Shown: piece by piece, positions 1 through 8,355 of the stretch
Layout: each line of letters opens with the position of its first letter
Numbering within the stretch: position 1 is the stretch's first letter
Assembly: GCA_035307765.1 (NCBI GenBank)
Contig: DATGHU010000031.1
Coordinates: 11,573-75,572, forward strand
Source of the DNA: a bacterium
Lineage (GTDB): Bacteria > Sysuimicrobiota > Sysuimicrobiia > Sysuimicrobiales > Segetimicrobiaceae
Reading direction: 5' to 3'
Length of the DNA: 64,000 nt
The notes under the pieces: generated by a model
The model's database searches: none
Told to the model about the DNA's origin: nothing
What the model saw: only the letters and a program-made list of their open reading frames with translations
Position numbers and translations under genes: made by a program

Positions 1-1
1 G

Positions 2-931
2 CAGTTGATCGCCGAACACCAGGCCGGCAAGCCACCTTCTGCCGATTTGTTCTTTTTGCCAAACAACAACGTCCGGCTTATGACCGGTGCTGGCCTGGTC
101 GCCAACATCGCCCTCGTCGACCTGCTCCCAAATGCGCGCGACGTCGATTCGTCTGTCGCCCGCGAGTCGCGCGGCTACCTGCACGGCGGCACGGCGCTGC
201 CCTTCCACCGGAATCAAACGGTCGTCGCCTACAACAGCCAGTTCGTATCCAAACCACCCGACACATTTGGCGCGCTGTACGATTTTGCCAAGAGCAACCC
301 CGGGAAGGTTGCGATCACGACCCCCAATCGGGGTGGCAGCGGTTCGGGCTTCCTCGAATCCGCGCTGCTGGCGTTCGCGCCCCAGTGCAAGAAGGATCTA
401 TACTCCTACGACCTCAGCGACGCCCAGGCGCAGGCGATTGCCGTGAAGTGCATGGCGCCCGTCCTCGACTACTTCAAGAAGCTCAAGCCTTACGTCACGT
501 TTACCAACGGCAATGAGGCGTCCGTGCAGGCTCTCGCCAACAACAGCGCGTACATCGCGACCGTGTGGGAGGACGATCTCTACACGCTAGCGTCGAAGGG
601 GCTTGTTCCGCCATCCGTGCACCCGAATCTGCTCGCGAGCGGCGAGGTCGGTGACGGGGACGCGATGGTCGTCGTTGCGGGGACACAGAAGCTTGAGGCC
701 GCGTTGCTGCTGGCCGATTTCCTAATGAGCGACAAGGTCCAGATCGACAAGCTCGAGCAGACTGGCAGCCGGACGGCGCGCGTTGCCCTCAAGACGCGCG
801 GACAGATCCCGGCCAATATGGCGTCATTTCTCCTCCCGGACACGATGTACCACGAGCGGACGCGGACGAGGATTAACGGTGTCGTCTCCGACGCTGCCGT
901 GAAGATCTTCATCCAACAGATCCTCCAGTAA
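2..931 (+). CDS. ABC transporter substrate-binding protein, 5' truncated
   Basis: This is the C-terminal ~308 residues of an extracytoplasmic solute-binding protein; the reading frame runs off the left edge, so the signal peptide and true start are missing. The segment shows the family-1 binding-protein pattern (a 'VVAYNSQFV' strand, then PPDTF, and a Gly/Ser-rich 'GGSGSGF' loop) and resembles YnjB/spermidine-putrescine-type binders. It is followed after one base by an ATPase and then by two permeases, so it supplies the ligand-binding component of a complete importer. Downstream phosphodiesterase and phosphatase genes suggest a phosphorylated alcohol ligand, which is inference. Family is fairly sure; ligand is not. 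Confidence 0.85.
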   Translation, partial: QLIAEHQAGKPPSADLFFLPNNNVRLMTGAGLVANIALVDLLPNARDVDSSVARESRGYLHGGTALPFHRNQTVVAYNSQFVSKPPDTFGALYDFAKSNPGKVAITTPNRGGSGSGFLESALLAFAPQCKKDLYSYDLSDAQAQAIAVKCMAPVLDYFKKLKPYVTFTNGNEASVQALANNSAYIATVWEDDLYTLASKGLVPPSVHPNLLASGEVGDGDAMVVVAGTQKLEAALLLADFLMSDKVQIDKLEQTGSRTARVALKTRGQIPANMASFLLPDTMYHERTRTRINGVVSDAAVKIFIQQILQ

Positions 932-932
932 G

Positions 933-1982
933 ATGGCCCAGGTGGAGCTGCGCGGCGTGACCAAGGCCTATGGGGCCGCGGCCGCCGTGCAGGACGTGCA
1001 CCTTGAGGCCCAGGATGGCGAGTTCCTGACGATCCTGGGGCCATCGGGGTGCGGCAAGACGACGACGCTCCGCATCATCGCTGGGCTGCTGGATCCCGAC
1101 GCCGGGGAGGTGCTGATCGATGGCCGGCCGGTTCACCACCTCCCCGCGCACCGCCGGGAGACCGCGATGGTGTTTCAGTCCTACGCGCTGTTCCCGCACA
1201 TGACTGTTGCCGAGAACGTCGCCTTCGGCCTCCGGATGCGGCGGGTGCCGGCAGAGGAGCAACGGCTGCGGGTCGACGAAGCGCTTCGGATGGTCGAGCT
1301 GAGCGGCCTTGGGGACCGGTATCCACGAGCTTTGTCGGGGGGGCAGCAGCAGCGCGTTGCCGTCGCGCGGGCGGTCGTGACGCGCCCCAAGGTGCTGTTG
1401 TTTGACGAGCCGCTCAGCAATCTGGACGCGAAACTGCGGGAACGCCTCCGCTTGGAACTTCGGACGCTTCAGCAGCGGCTCCGGGTAACAACGATCTATG
1501 TGACCCACGACCAAGCAGAGGCCCTCGTGCTTTCCGACCGAATCGTTGTGATGAACCGCGGACGGGTGGTCGAAGTGGGGGCGCCGCAGGAGGTCTACCG
1601 GCGGCCGCGGGCACGGATCACCGCGGAGTTCCTCGGTGTCGCCAACTTAATCGAGGCGACCGTGGCCGGAACCGAAGGCAACCGGTATATTGCCCAGACG
1701 GCGGTGGGTCGGTTGGAGGTGGTATGTACGGACCGGCTAGCGCGCGGCGATGCAGTCACGCTGTCGTTCCGGCCCGAGGACATCCGCGTCGGCCCGGGCC
1801 AGGTCAACTGCCTCTCCGGTGCGGTTCAGCAGGCCGCTTACCTCGGCTCGATCACCGACTATGTCATTCGCGTAAGTGACGTCCTGCTCCGCGTGCAAGA
1901 GCCAGGCGCGCCGGCCCATCGGGTCGGTGAGACCGTGAGCCTCGTGCTCCCGGAGGGCCCCGCGGTCATCCGGGAGCGGTAG
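933..1982 (+). CDS. ABC transporter ATP-binding protein (PotA/UgpC/FbpC class)
   Basis: A 349-residue ATPase that powers the import system encoded around it. It has Walker A GPSGCGKTT (about residues 36-44), a Q-loop in 'MVFQSYALFPHM', the signature LSGGQQQR, Walker B VLLFDEPLSNLD and the switch His in 'YVTHDQAEA'. A C-terminal TOBE-like regulatory region (about residues 240-349) includes 'LSFRPEDIRVG'. This domain order is typical of importers for polyamines, iron, sulfate or glycerol-3-phosphate. The ATG lies one base after the binding-protein stop, so translation is probably coupled. Substrate cannot be read from the ATPase itself. Confidence 0.93.
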   Translation: MAQVELRGVTKAYGAAAAVQDVHLEAQDGEFLTILGPSGCGKTTTLRIIAGLLDPDAGEVLIDGRPVHHLPAHRRETAMVFQSYALFPHMTVAENVAFGLRMRRVPAEEQRLRVDEALRMVELSGLGDRYPRALSGGQQQRVAVARAVVTRPKVLLFDEPLSNLDAKLRERLRLELRTLQQRLRVTTIYVTHDQAEALVLSDRIVVMNRGRVVEVGAPQEVYRRPRARITAEFLGVANLIEATVAGTEGNRYIAQTAVGRLEVVCTDRLARGDAVTLSFRPEDIRVGPGQVNCLSGAVQQAAYLGSITDYVIRVSDVLLRVQEPGAPAHRVGETVSLVLPEGPAVIRER

Positions 1983-1984
1983 AC

Positions 1985-2890
1985 GTGATCCAGGCGCCCT
2001 CCGCAGTGCTCTCCCCCCTCGATCGGTCGCGCCGGGCGGCGCGGCGCCGGCGGGAGCAGTGGGTCAACCTGCTCCTGCTCCTTCCCGGCGTGGGATTTCT
2101 GGCGCTCTTTCTCGTGGTGCCGCTTGCCCAGGTTTTCCTGCGGAGCGTTGGCCTAGCGGCCGTCGGCCAGGCCGCCCGCTTCACCTGGGACTATTACCGC
2201 CAGTTCTGGACCGAGGCCCAGTACCGCGACGGCTTTTTCTTCAGCCTCTGGCTCGGCGTGGCATCGACCGTGATCAGCCTCGCAGCGGCGCTCGTGTTCA
2301 GCGCGCTGATGCAGGTGCGGTTCCCCGGGCGGCTCCTCGTGAGCGTGCTGTACAAGGTCCCACTTGTCGTTCCGAGCTTGGTCGCGGCGTTCCTGATCCT
2401 GAGCCTGATCGCCCCTGGCGGCATCCTCGCCCGCCTCGTCTTCCACTGGGGGTGGAACTGGCCGAAGTTCGTCTACGACCGGTGGGGTTGGGGGGTGATC
2501 CTCGTTCTCGTGTGGCACAATGTGCCATTCATGATGGTCATCATCTCGGCCGTCATGGCCGGGATCCCGCGGGACATCCTGGACGCCGCCAGCAACCTGG
2601 GCGCGTCGCCTTGGGCGGTGTTCCGTCACGTCACCGTTCCCCTGTCGCTGTCGGGGATCTCGGCCGCCGCGCTCCTGGTGTTCATCCAGGTATTCGGGGC
2701 GTTCGCGGTGCCGTCGCTCCTGGAGTCGGCGTACCCGCTCGCGCTACCGGTGATCATGCAGACAGAGATGATGGACCGCGCCAACTGGGCGCTCGCCTCC
2801 GCGCTCGGCTCGGTGCTCACGCTTGCCTCCGCGGTCATTTTGTTCCTGTATTATCGGCTGGTGCAGGGTCGCGGTGGGATCGTCCGATGA
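1985..2890 (+). CDS. ABC transporter permease, PotB type
   Basis: A 301-residue inner-membrane permease starting at GTG two bases after the ATPase stop. It has about six hydrophobic segments (the first around residues 27-50) and the cytoplasmic EAA-loop region 'DAASNLGASPWAVFRHVTVPLS' that docks with the ATPase. The length fits the PotB/CysT/FbpB class of binding-protein-dependent permeases. Its stop overlaps the start of the second permease (ATGA). It forms the heterodimeric channel of the importer with that protein. Family sure; transported compound unknown. Confidence 0.92.
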   Translation: MIQAPSAVLSPLDRSRRAARRRREQWVNLLLLLPGVGFLALFLVVPLAQVFLRSVGLAAVGQAARFTWDYYRQFWTEAQYRDGFFFSLWLGVASTVISLAAALVFSALMQVRFPGRLLVSVLYKVPLVVPSLVAAFLILSLIAPGGILARLVFHWGWNWPKFVYDRWGWGVILVLVWHNVPFMMVIISAVMAGIPRDILDAASNLGASPWAVFRHVTVPLSLSGISAAALLVFIQVFGAFAVPSLLESAYPLALPVIMQTEMMDRANWALASALGSVLTLASAVILFLYYRLVQGRGGIVR

Positions 2891-3732
2891 CCCGGACGAG
2901 GGCTTTTCCCTCTCGGGCCTTCCCGTGGTTGTTGACCGGGCTGTTCTTCGGCTTGGCGCTGATCGGCCTGATCGTCCCGCTGATCGTCGGGGCCCTCTGG
3001 TCGCTCGTGAACCCACGCGCGGGATGGTTCCCGCCGAACCTGGTGCCACCCAGCCTCTCGCTCGCGAACTGGCGGGCGATGTTCTCCGTGCCGGAGATCG
3101 GGGACGCCGCCGTCGCGAGCTTCACGATCGCCCCGATCGTCACCGTTCTCTGTGCGGTGCTGGCCCTGCCGACCGGCTATGCGCTCGGCCGCCGGCCGGT
3201 TCCGTTCCGGCGGGCGATCGAGTTCCTGGTCCTCGCCCCGATTATCATGCCGGGGATCGTCATCGCGACCGGCTTGGGCTCGATGTTTATCCGTGTCGGC
3301 CTGGAGCACACCATGCTGGGGGTGATTCTGGTCCAGACCGTTGTCGTGCTGCCGTTCATGATCCGGATCGTGACGGCGACGTTCGAGGCCGTGCCTCAGG
3401 ACCTGATCGATGCGGCGACGAACTTGGGCGCCGGGTCGTTCAGCGTAGCGTGGCGCGTGTTGATCCCCCTCGTGGTGCCCGGCCTCTTTGCCGGCGGCGT
3501 GTTCACGTTCATTGGGAGCATGGAGGAGTTCGTCCTGACCTTCATCGTCGGGAGCCCCTACATCCGCACACTTCCGGTGCTGCTGTTCGCTTACCTGGGC
3601 GGTCGGTCACAAATCTTCACCTATGCCGCGGTCGTCACGTTTGTGCTCCTCATTCCCACAATCCTCCTTTTGTTTCTCGCCGAGCGGGCGCTGAAGCAGG
3701 AATATCTGGCCGCCGGACTCGGAAAAATGTGA
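2887..3732 (+). CDS. ABC transporter permease, PotC type
   Basis: A 281-residue second permease. The open frame extends far upstream inside the preceding gene, but the ATG at 2887 overlaps the previous TGA by four bases (ATGA) and gives the usual PotC/CysW length, so this start is chosen. A first membrane segment follows the short basic N terminus, and the EAA-loop region reads 'DAATNLGAGSFSVAWRVLIP'. With the preceding permease it makes the translocation pore. The gene is followed after 8 bases by the phosphodiesterase gene, so all are likely one transcript. Confidence 0.92.
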   Translation: MTRTRAFPSRAFPWLLTGLFFGLALIGLIVPLIVGALWSLVNPRAGWFPPNLVPPSLSLANWRAMFSVPEIGDAAVASFTIAPIVTVLCAVLALPTGYALGRRPVPFRRAIEFLVLAPIIMPGIVIATGLGSMFIRVGLEHTMLGVILVQTVVVLPFMIRIVTATFEAVPQDLIDAATNLGAGSFSVAWRVLIPLVVPGLFAGGVFTFIGSMEEFVLTFIVGSPYIRTLPVLLFAYLGGRSQIFTYAAVVTFVLLIPTILLLFLAERALKQEYLAAGLGKM

Positions 3733-3740
3733 GGTGAGTG

Positions 3741-4505
3741 ATGCCGCTTGAGCTCCTGCGCAGCGCCCGGGGTTCGCCGCACGTGTCGGGTCACCGCGGC
3801 GCCTCCGCCAAGGCTCCCGAGAACACCCTGGCCGCACTCGACGCTGCGTGGCGCGCGGGGGCGACCCTCGCGGAAATTGACGTTCAGTTGACCCGGGACG
3901 GCCATGTCGTGCTCTTGCACGACCGTACCGTGAACCGGACGACGACGGGTCACGGCTACGTGAAGGACCTAGCCCTGCGGGAACTTCAGGCCCTCGACGC
4001 CGGGAGTTGGTTCGGGCCGGAGTTCCGCGGCGAGCGCGTCCCGACGTTGCGCGAGACCCTCGAATGGACGAGGGGAAAGCTTGCACTGCTCGTGGAGCTC
4101 AAGAACTTCCCGTTCCGGGAATTGCCGCTTGTCGAGCGGACGATCGACCTCATCGATGAGCTGCAGGCGGCAGAGGACGTCGTCCTCGGTGGGTTCGATC
4201 ACCCGGTGCTCCGCGACATCAATCAGCGGCGCTCGAAGTGGCCGCTTGAGATGATGTACAACGGCCGTTTGGCGGATCCGGTGGCGGCGGCCCACGCGGC
4301 GGGGGCATCGCTCGTGTCGCTCGAGCCCGAATTCGTACTGCCCGAGGATATACGTCTGCTGCACGAGGGGGGAGTCGCGGTCCTGACCACGCTCGAGCGT
4401 CCCGGGGATGCCTCGATGCTCCTGTCGTGGGGGATCGATGCCCTCGAGTCCGCGGACCCTGCCATGGTGGTCGCGGCGATCCGCCAATCGGGGGTGACCT
4501 CCTGA
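3741..4505 (+). CDS. ugpQ: Glycerophosphodiester phosphodiesterase
   Basis: A 254-residue TIM-barrel phosphodiesterase that hydrolyses glycerophosphodiesters to glycerol-3-phosphate and the free alcohol. The N-terminal signature is complete: 'HRGASAKAPENTL' (catalytic His and Glu), 'EIDVQLTRDG' (metal-binding Glu/Asp) and 'LLHDRTVNRTT' (second His). There is no signal peptide, so it acts in the cytoplasm on imported substrate, like UgpQ. A GTG immediately precedes the ATG, but the GAGGTGAG ribosome-binding site at 3731 fits the ATG at 3741. Placement directly behind the importer suggests that the transporter brings in a phosphodiester. The symbol is by function, not proven orthology. Confidence 0.9.
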   Translation: MPLELLRSARGSPHVSGHRGASAKAPENTLAALDAAWRAGATLAEIDVQLTRDGHVVLLHDRTVNRTTTGHGYVKDLALRELQALDAGSWFGPEFRGERVPTLRETLEWTRGKLALLVELKNFPFRELPLVERTIDLIDELQAAEDVVLGGFDHPVLRDINQRRSKWPLEMMYNGRLADPVAAAHAAGASLVSLEPEFVLPEDIRLLHEGGVAVLTTLERPGDASMLLSWGIDALESADPAMVVAAIRQSGVTS

Positions 4506-4543
4506 CGCCGGGTCGGCGGGCGCGCCCGAACCACTTCCTCGAC

Positions 4544-5320
4544 GTGGCGATCGCGGCCGCTCGGGCAGGAGGCGTGACTCTCCGCGAACGCTACGGCCGT
4601 CCGGGCCGCATCACGATGAAACCGGGAGGGATGGGCCCGGTCTCCGAAGCCGACCTGGCGAGCGAGGCGGCAATTCTGGCCCTTCTTCGAGAGACCGGGG
4701 TGCCCGTTCTGTCCGAAGAAGCCGGGGGCCCCGAGACGGGGCGACGATGGATTGTGGATCCGCTCGACGGCACGAGCAACTTCATCCGCCACCTGCCGTG
4801 GTTCGGCGTGGGCGTGGCGCTGGCAACGGACGATACCGTGGAGCTGGGTGTCGTGTTCGTGCCGATCACGGGCGAACTGTTCTCGGCAGCGCGCGGGGGC
4901 GGGGCGACGCTCAACGGGGAGCCGGTTCGGGTCTCCGAGACGGCGTCGCTGGCGGCAACTTGCATCGTGACCTCAATCGATCACGGCGTGTGTGCCGTGC
5001 CAACCCGCATCCGGCGTTTCGCTAGGGTCGCCGCCCAGGTCGCCGAAATGCGGAGCCCGAATGCGGCGCTGTTGGATCTTGCCTACGTCGCCGCCGGCCG
5101 GACGGACGGATTTTGGGAGGACGGTCTCAGTCCCTGGGATTTCGCGGCCGGCAGCCTCCTCGTGCAGGAAGCCGGCGGTGCGGTCTCCGGTTTGGACGGC
5201 GCACCGCTCAGGTTGGACCCCCAGGGGGTCGTGGCCACGAACGGCCGATTCCACGACGTGCTGGTCGCGGCGCTCAAGGGGGGACACGCCGGCACCGAGG
5301 GCGGGCCCGATGGCACTTGA
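4544..5320 (+). CDS. Inositol monophosphatase family protein
   Basis: A ~258-residue Mg2+-dependent sugar/inositol phosphatase. It shows the LSEEAGG metal-ligand Glu motif (about residues 57-61), DPLDGTSNF (about 72-80) and the C-terminal 'PWDFAAG' motif, which together define the IMPase superfamily. The start is uncertain. No ATG exists in a sensible place, a GTG at 4427 would overlap the phosphodiesterase gene by 79 bases, and GTG 4544 starts just at the first conserved helix. Substrates in the family include inositol-1-phosphate, fructose-1,6-bisphosphate, histidinol phosphate and PAP. Its place after a glycerophosphodiesterase makes an inositol or polyol phosphate attractive, which is inference. 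Confidence 0.88.
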   Translation: MAIAAARAGGVTLRERYGRPGRITMKPGGMGPVSEADLASEAAILALLRETGVPVLSEEAGGPETGRRWIVDPLDGTSNFIRHLPWFGVGVALATDDTVELGVVFVPITGELFSAARGGGATLNGEPVRVSETASLAATCIVTSIDHGVCAVPTRIRRFARVAAQVAEMRSPNAALLDLAYVAAGRTDGFWEDGLSPWDFAAGSLLVQEAGGAVSGLDGAPLRLDPQGVVATNGRFHDVLVAALKGGHAGTEGGPDGT

Positions 5321-6008
5321 ATTCCCCTCTCGGTCCGTCTTTGAGCCGCCCAGTTACCCCAACGTGTGGTTCTACATGCATGAGGCGCTTGCCCCCTCGC
5401 AGGCGGGCGCTGTGTCGTTCGTGACCGGCTGGCTACACGAGCAGTGCGGCATTACAAACGACTTCGGCCACTACAAACCTCCTGAAGCATCGGATTCCCA
5501 AGCCCGTCTCCACAGCGTTCAGCCTTGGCGGGACGCGGCGGACCCGGCGCACAATCACGCGCACGACCTGCACATCCGCTACTATTACATCGCGCTCCGA
5601 CAGACTGGCCAGGAGCGTGCGAGGTTTCCGGGTCGCCCAGACGGCGGGCGTCAGTACTTCCGGTTTGCCGGCAGTGTCCACTATGAAGTAGAAGACGAGC
5701 ACCCGCTCCACCCTGACATGGATGAGTGTCCGTACTGCGGTCGGACGGGGATGTACGCGGATGCGGCCGACCTGTTTGCCGGGGTGCACGAGCCGCTGGG
5801 GTTGGAGTTGCTGCTGTACGGCACGATCCGGGGGGAGCGGATCGTGCGGGCCGACGGTCGCCCCGCGGTCGGCCTGGCCGCGCTTGATGAAAGTCACTCG
5901 GTCGAAATACATCGCCTGCGCCCGGTCCGGCCCGATATGAACATCGTCGACCTGGGAGTGGTGGTAATCGACCCGAAGCCGGTCACCCCGCAAGCATACC
6001 ACGCATGA
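5310..6008 (+). CDS. Histidine-rich protein of unknown family
   Basis: A 232-residue cytoplasmic-looking protein that I do not recognise. The ATG at 5310 overlaps the phosphatase gene by 11 bases, and its stop overlaps the isomerase ATG (ATGA), so it is firmly embedded in the operon. Visible features are a His cluster HNHAHDLH (residues about 81-88), a CPYCGRTG motif (Cys140, Cys143) resembling half of a zinc knuckle, and many acidic/His pairs around 'YEVEDEHPLHPDMDE'. There is no signal peptide or membrane segment. The pattern suggests a metal-binding enzyme or a metal-stabilised fold acting on the same substrate as its neighbours, but no function is assigned. Confidence 0.75.
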   Translation: MALEFPSRSVFEPPSYPNVWFYMHEALAPSQAGAVSFVTGWLHEQCGITNDFGHYKPPEASDSQARLHSVQPWRDAADPAHNHAHDLHIRYYYIALRQTGQERARFPGRPDGGRQYFRFAGSVHYEVEDEHPLHPDMDECPYCGRTGMYADAADLFAGVHEPLGLELLLYGTIRGERIVRADGRPAVGLAALDESHSVEIHRLRPVRPDMNIVDLGVVVIDPKPVTPQAYHA

Positions 6009-6874
6009 TCCTTGGGGCCTGCGTGTGGGTCTACGGGGATGTCCCGCTCGCGGACGCATTGGCGCGGATCGCCGACGCCGGCTGCGACGGCGTCGAACTC
6101 CCCGGCGAGCCGGACCGGATGCGAGCATCAGAGGTACGACGCCTTCTGGCACGCCACCGTCTCACACCGGTGGCCTTGACGGCTTCGTGCAAAGTCCCCG
6201 AAACGCGCCGCGACCTAGGACATCCCGACCCCGCCGTGCGGTCGGCGGCGGTCGCCTACGTGGTGGAGTGTCTGCGGTTCGCCGCCGACGCCGGTGTCCC
6301 CCTGGTGCAAATGCTGCCGTCCGGAGAATCCCGCCTTGCGCCGATAGCGGACCGCGCGGACGAGTGGCGGTGGTCGGTGGAGGCCATGCGGCTGGCGGCC
6401 CGAGAAGCGGAGCGTCTGGGCGTGCGCGTCGCTGTGGAGCCGCTCAACCGGTACGAGGCGTACCTCGTGACGACGGTAGACGAGGGCCTAGCTTACCTCG
6501 ACGCCGTTGCCTCTCCGTGGGTTGGCCTGACGCTCGATCTGTTCCACGCCAACATCGAGGAGCGCACGATCCCCGGCGCTATCGGGACCGCCGGGGCCCG
6601 ACTCTTCCACGTGCACGTTGCCGATACGACGCGGGAGGGGTTGGGCCGCGGGCACCTCGATCTTGAGACGTGCATCGCTGGGCTGCACACTATCGGGTAC
6701 GAGGGAGCCCTGGTGCTGGAGGTCGTGCCGCGCGGGCTACCCTTCACACAATCATCCGAGGATCGTCGTGGAGCGGCAACCCTTGACCGGGACCTTCGCG
6801 ACTCAGTGACGCGGTTGCGAACCGCCCTGTCCCAGAAGCCGAGGGACGACGGATGTGTCGGGCGGAGTGTCTGA
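6005..6874 (+). CDS. Sugar phosphate isomerase/epimerase (xylose-isomerase-like TIM barrel)
   Basis: A 289-residue AP-endonuclease-2/xylose-isomerase-like TIM barrel. Typical elements are 'IADAGCDGVELPGEPD' early on, 'RVAVEPLNRYE' (metal-binding Glu), 'VGLTLDLFHANIEE' (metal His) and 'LFHVHVADTTREGLGRGHLD' (His and Asp/Glu of the active site). Family members isomerise or epimerise keto-sugars and inosose (IolE, IolI, hydroxypyruvate isomerase, D-psicose epimerase). The start overlaps the previous stop by four bases. In this operon it could process the sugar or cyclitol released by the phosphodiesterase and phosphatase. Confidence 0.88.
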   Translation: MILGACVWVYGDVPLADALARIADAGCDGVELPGEPDRMRASEVRRLLARHRLTPVALTASCKVPETRRDLGHPDPAVRSAAVAYVVECLRFAADAGVPLVQMLPSGESRLAPIADRADEWRWSVEAMRLAAREAERLGVRVAVEPLNRYEAYLVTTVDEGLAYLDAVASPWVGLTLDLFHANIEERTIPGAIGTAGARLFHVHVADTTREGLGRGHLDLETCIAGLHTIGYEGALVLEVVPRGLPFTQSSEDRRGAATLDRDLRDSVTRLRTALSQKPRDDGCVGRSV

Positions 6875-6996
6875 GAACGGGCCCCGCGAAGCGCAGGGCT
6901 GCCGTGGCGGAAGGGGGGTGGTCGAGATCCAACCGATCGTTCACCGCGGACATCGAGTGCGACGGTACAGGAGGCCGCGTCGAGCGGCCGACCCGC

Positions 6997-7398
6997 ATGC
7001 GGAGGTGGTACATCGTGGATGTTCGGTCTATTGAGGGGGTCCCGGCCTCGCCGGAACACCGGGGAACTGTTCCAGTGTGGTGGCTTTTCAAGCCGAGGGA
7101 GTTAAAGGCGGCGACCGCCGGGGGGTACCTGGAACTCGTCAGCGAGTTTGAGGTCAAAGGGGGAGGCTCAGTGCACCCCCACCACCATCGCACGCACGAA
7201 TTCTACTACGTCGTGAGCGGACGTGGGCGAATGACCGTCGCGGGTGAAACGCGGGAGATCGTTCAGGGCGATCTCGTGCACATTCCGCCCGACGTGGTCC
7301 ACAGCCTAGCACCGATTAGCCCGCACGCGGCGATTAGATGTTTCTGCTTTGCCGTCGGCCTGCGCGATACCCCAGAGGTGAACTACTCGGCAGAGTAA
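6997..7398 (+). CDS. Cupin domain protein
   Basis: A ~133-residue single-domain cupin. It carries the metal-binding motif 1 'HPHHHRTHEFYYVVSGRG' and motif 2 'GDLVHIPPDVVHSL', so a mononuclear metal site is expected. The frame stays open upstream to 6853, overlapping the isomerase end. The ATG at 6997 gives a normal small-cupin length, with an upstream GTG-initiated extension as alternative. Such proteins act as sugar-phosphate isomerases, dioxygenases or small-molecule binders. It probably belongs to the same transcription unit as the isomerase. Confidence 0.8.
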   Translation: MRRWYIVDVRSIEGVPASPEHRGTVPVWWLFKPRELKAATAGGYLELVSEFEVKGGGSVHPHHHRTHEFYYVVSGRGRMTVAGETREIVQGDLVHIPPDVVHSLAPISPHAAIRCFCFAVGLRDTPEVNYSAE

Positions 7399-7536
7399 GC
7401 CTCGAGGCTCGTGCGCGTACTGGCTCCGGCAGGTTGGGGATCTGCCACCTGCTATGATTGGACTGCCCATCGCCGGTAGCGGTGCAGAGATCGCGTCCCG
7501 GGGCACGCGACGGACCTGATTGACGGAGGGTGACGC

Positions 7537-8259
7537 ATGAAACGTCGAACCTACGACCTCAGCATGCCCTTTACGCGGGATATGCCGACGTTCTTCTTTT
7601 GGAAGAACTGGCACCACCCACCACTCTTTGCGACCTTCTCGGACCTGGAGGAAACCAGTCTGGGCCCTGGGACTGGAGAAGGCTTCGTCACGCTGGTTTC
7701 CTTTCTCACTCATACCGGCACCCACATGGACTCCCCCCGGCACTTTCGCAGGGATCGCTGGTACCTTCACGAGATTCCTGTGGATCGGTTTCTGGGAGAA
7801 GGGGAGGTCTTGAACATCCCGAAAGGCCCGAACGCGGACGTCACCGTGGACGACCTCGAGCACGCGGGGCGGGATATCCGTCCGGACGATATCGTTGCGA
7901 TCGATACTGGGTGGCACCGGACGTATCGGACGCCCGGACAGGATCCGGAGGGAGCACGCTACTACTTTACGCAGCATCCCGGGTTGTGTGGGGAATCCGC
8001 AGAATGGTTGGTCAACCGAGGCGTGCTGACGGTGCTCATCGATACCCCGGCGATTGACTCCGCCCCACACACCGTGTTCGGTGACAACACCTGGCAGACA
8101 CACACCGTGTTGTTTGATCACAATATTCCGGTCGTCGAACACCTGGGAGGGGAAATCGACGAGGTCGCCGGCCGTCGCTGCCTGATTAGCTGCGCACCCG
8201 TCAAATATGTGAACGGTGACGCCTTTCCGCTCCGAGTCCTGGCGTCGCCGCTGGGGTAG
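7537..8259 (+). CDS. Cyclase family protein (kynurenine formamidase-like metal hydrolase)
   Basis: A 240-residue protein of the cyclase/kynurenine-formamidase superfamily, defined by the metal motif HTGTHMDSPRHF (residues about 59-70) and further conserved 'DTGWH' and 'DTPAIDS' elements. Family members hydrolyse formamides, isatin or cyclic imides/lactones using Mn2+ or Zn2+. GGAGGGTGACGC ahead of the ATG is a clear ribosome-binding site. It is separated from the cupin gene by 138 bases, so it may be a separate unit. Substrate unknown. Confidence 0.87.
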   Translation: MKRRTYDLSMPFTRDMPTFFFWKNWHHPPLFATFSDLEETSLGPGTGEGFVTLVSFLTHTGTHMDSPRHFRRDRWYLHEIPVDRFLGEGEVLNIPKGPNADVTVDDLEHAGRDIRPDDIVAIDTGWHRTYRTPGQDPEGARYYFTQHPGLCGESAEWLVNRGVLTVLIDTPAIDSAPHTVFGDNTWQTHTVLFDHNIPVVEHLGGEIDEVAGRRCLISCAPVKYVNGDAFPLRVLASPLG

Positions 8260-8286
8260 CCTCCGCCTCGGCTTGGAGAGGTTTTT
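8260..8286 (+). terminator. Possible intrinsic terminator after the cyclase gene
   Basis: Immediately after the cyclase stop, CCTCC (8260-8264) can pair with GGAG-A-GG (8275-8281) with one bulge, followed by five T (8282-8286). The stem is short for a GC-rich genome, so this is a weak call. Its position between the cyclase and the convergent mscL supports it. Confidence 0.35.
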
Positions 8287-8355
8287 GCCAAAGGGCACAC
8301 CCGGGCACAGTGTCGGGAGGCGTCGGTTCGAGGGAGGTCGTCCCGCCAGTAGAAT

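Noticed and set aside
2059-2886. N-terminal extension of the second permease frame
   Set aside because: Lies inside the first permease and is Arg/Pro-rich; ATG 2887 fits the family.
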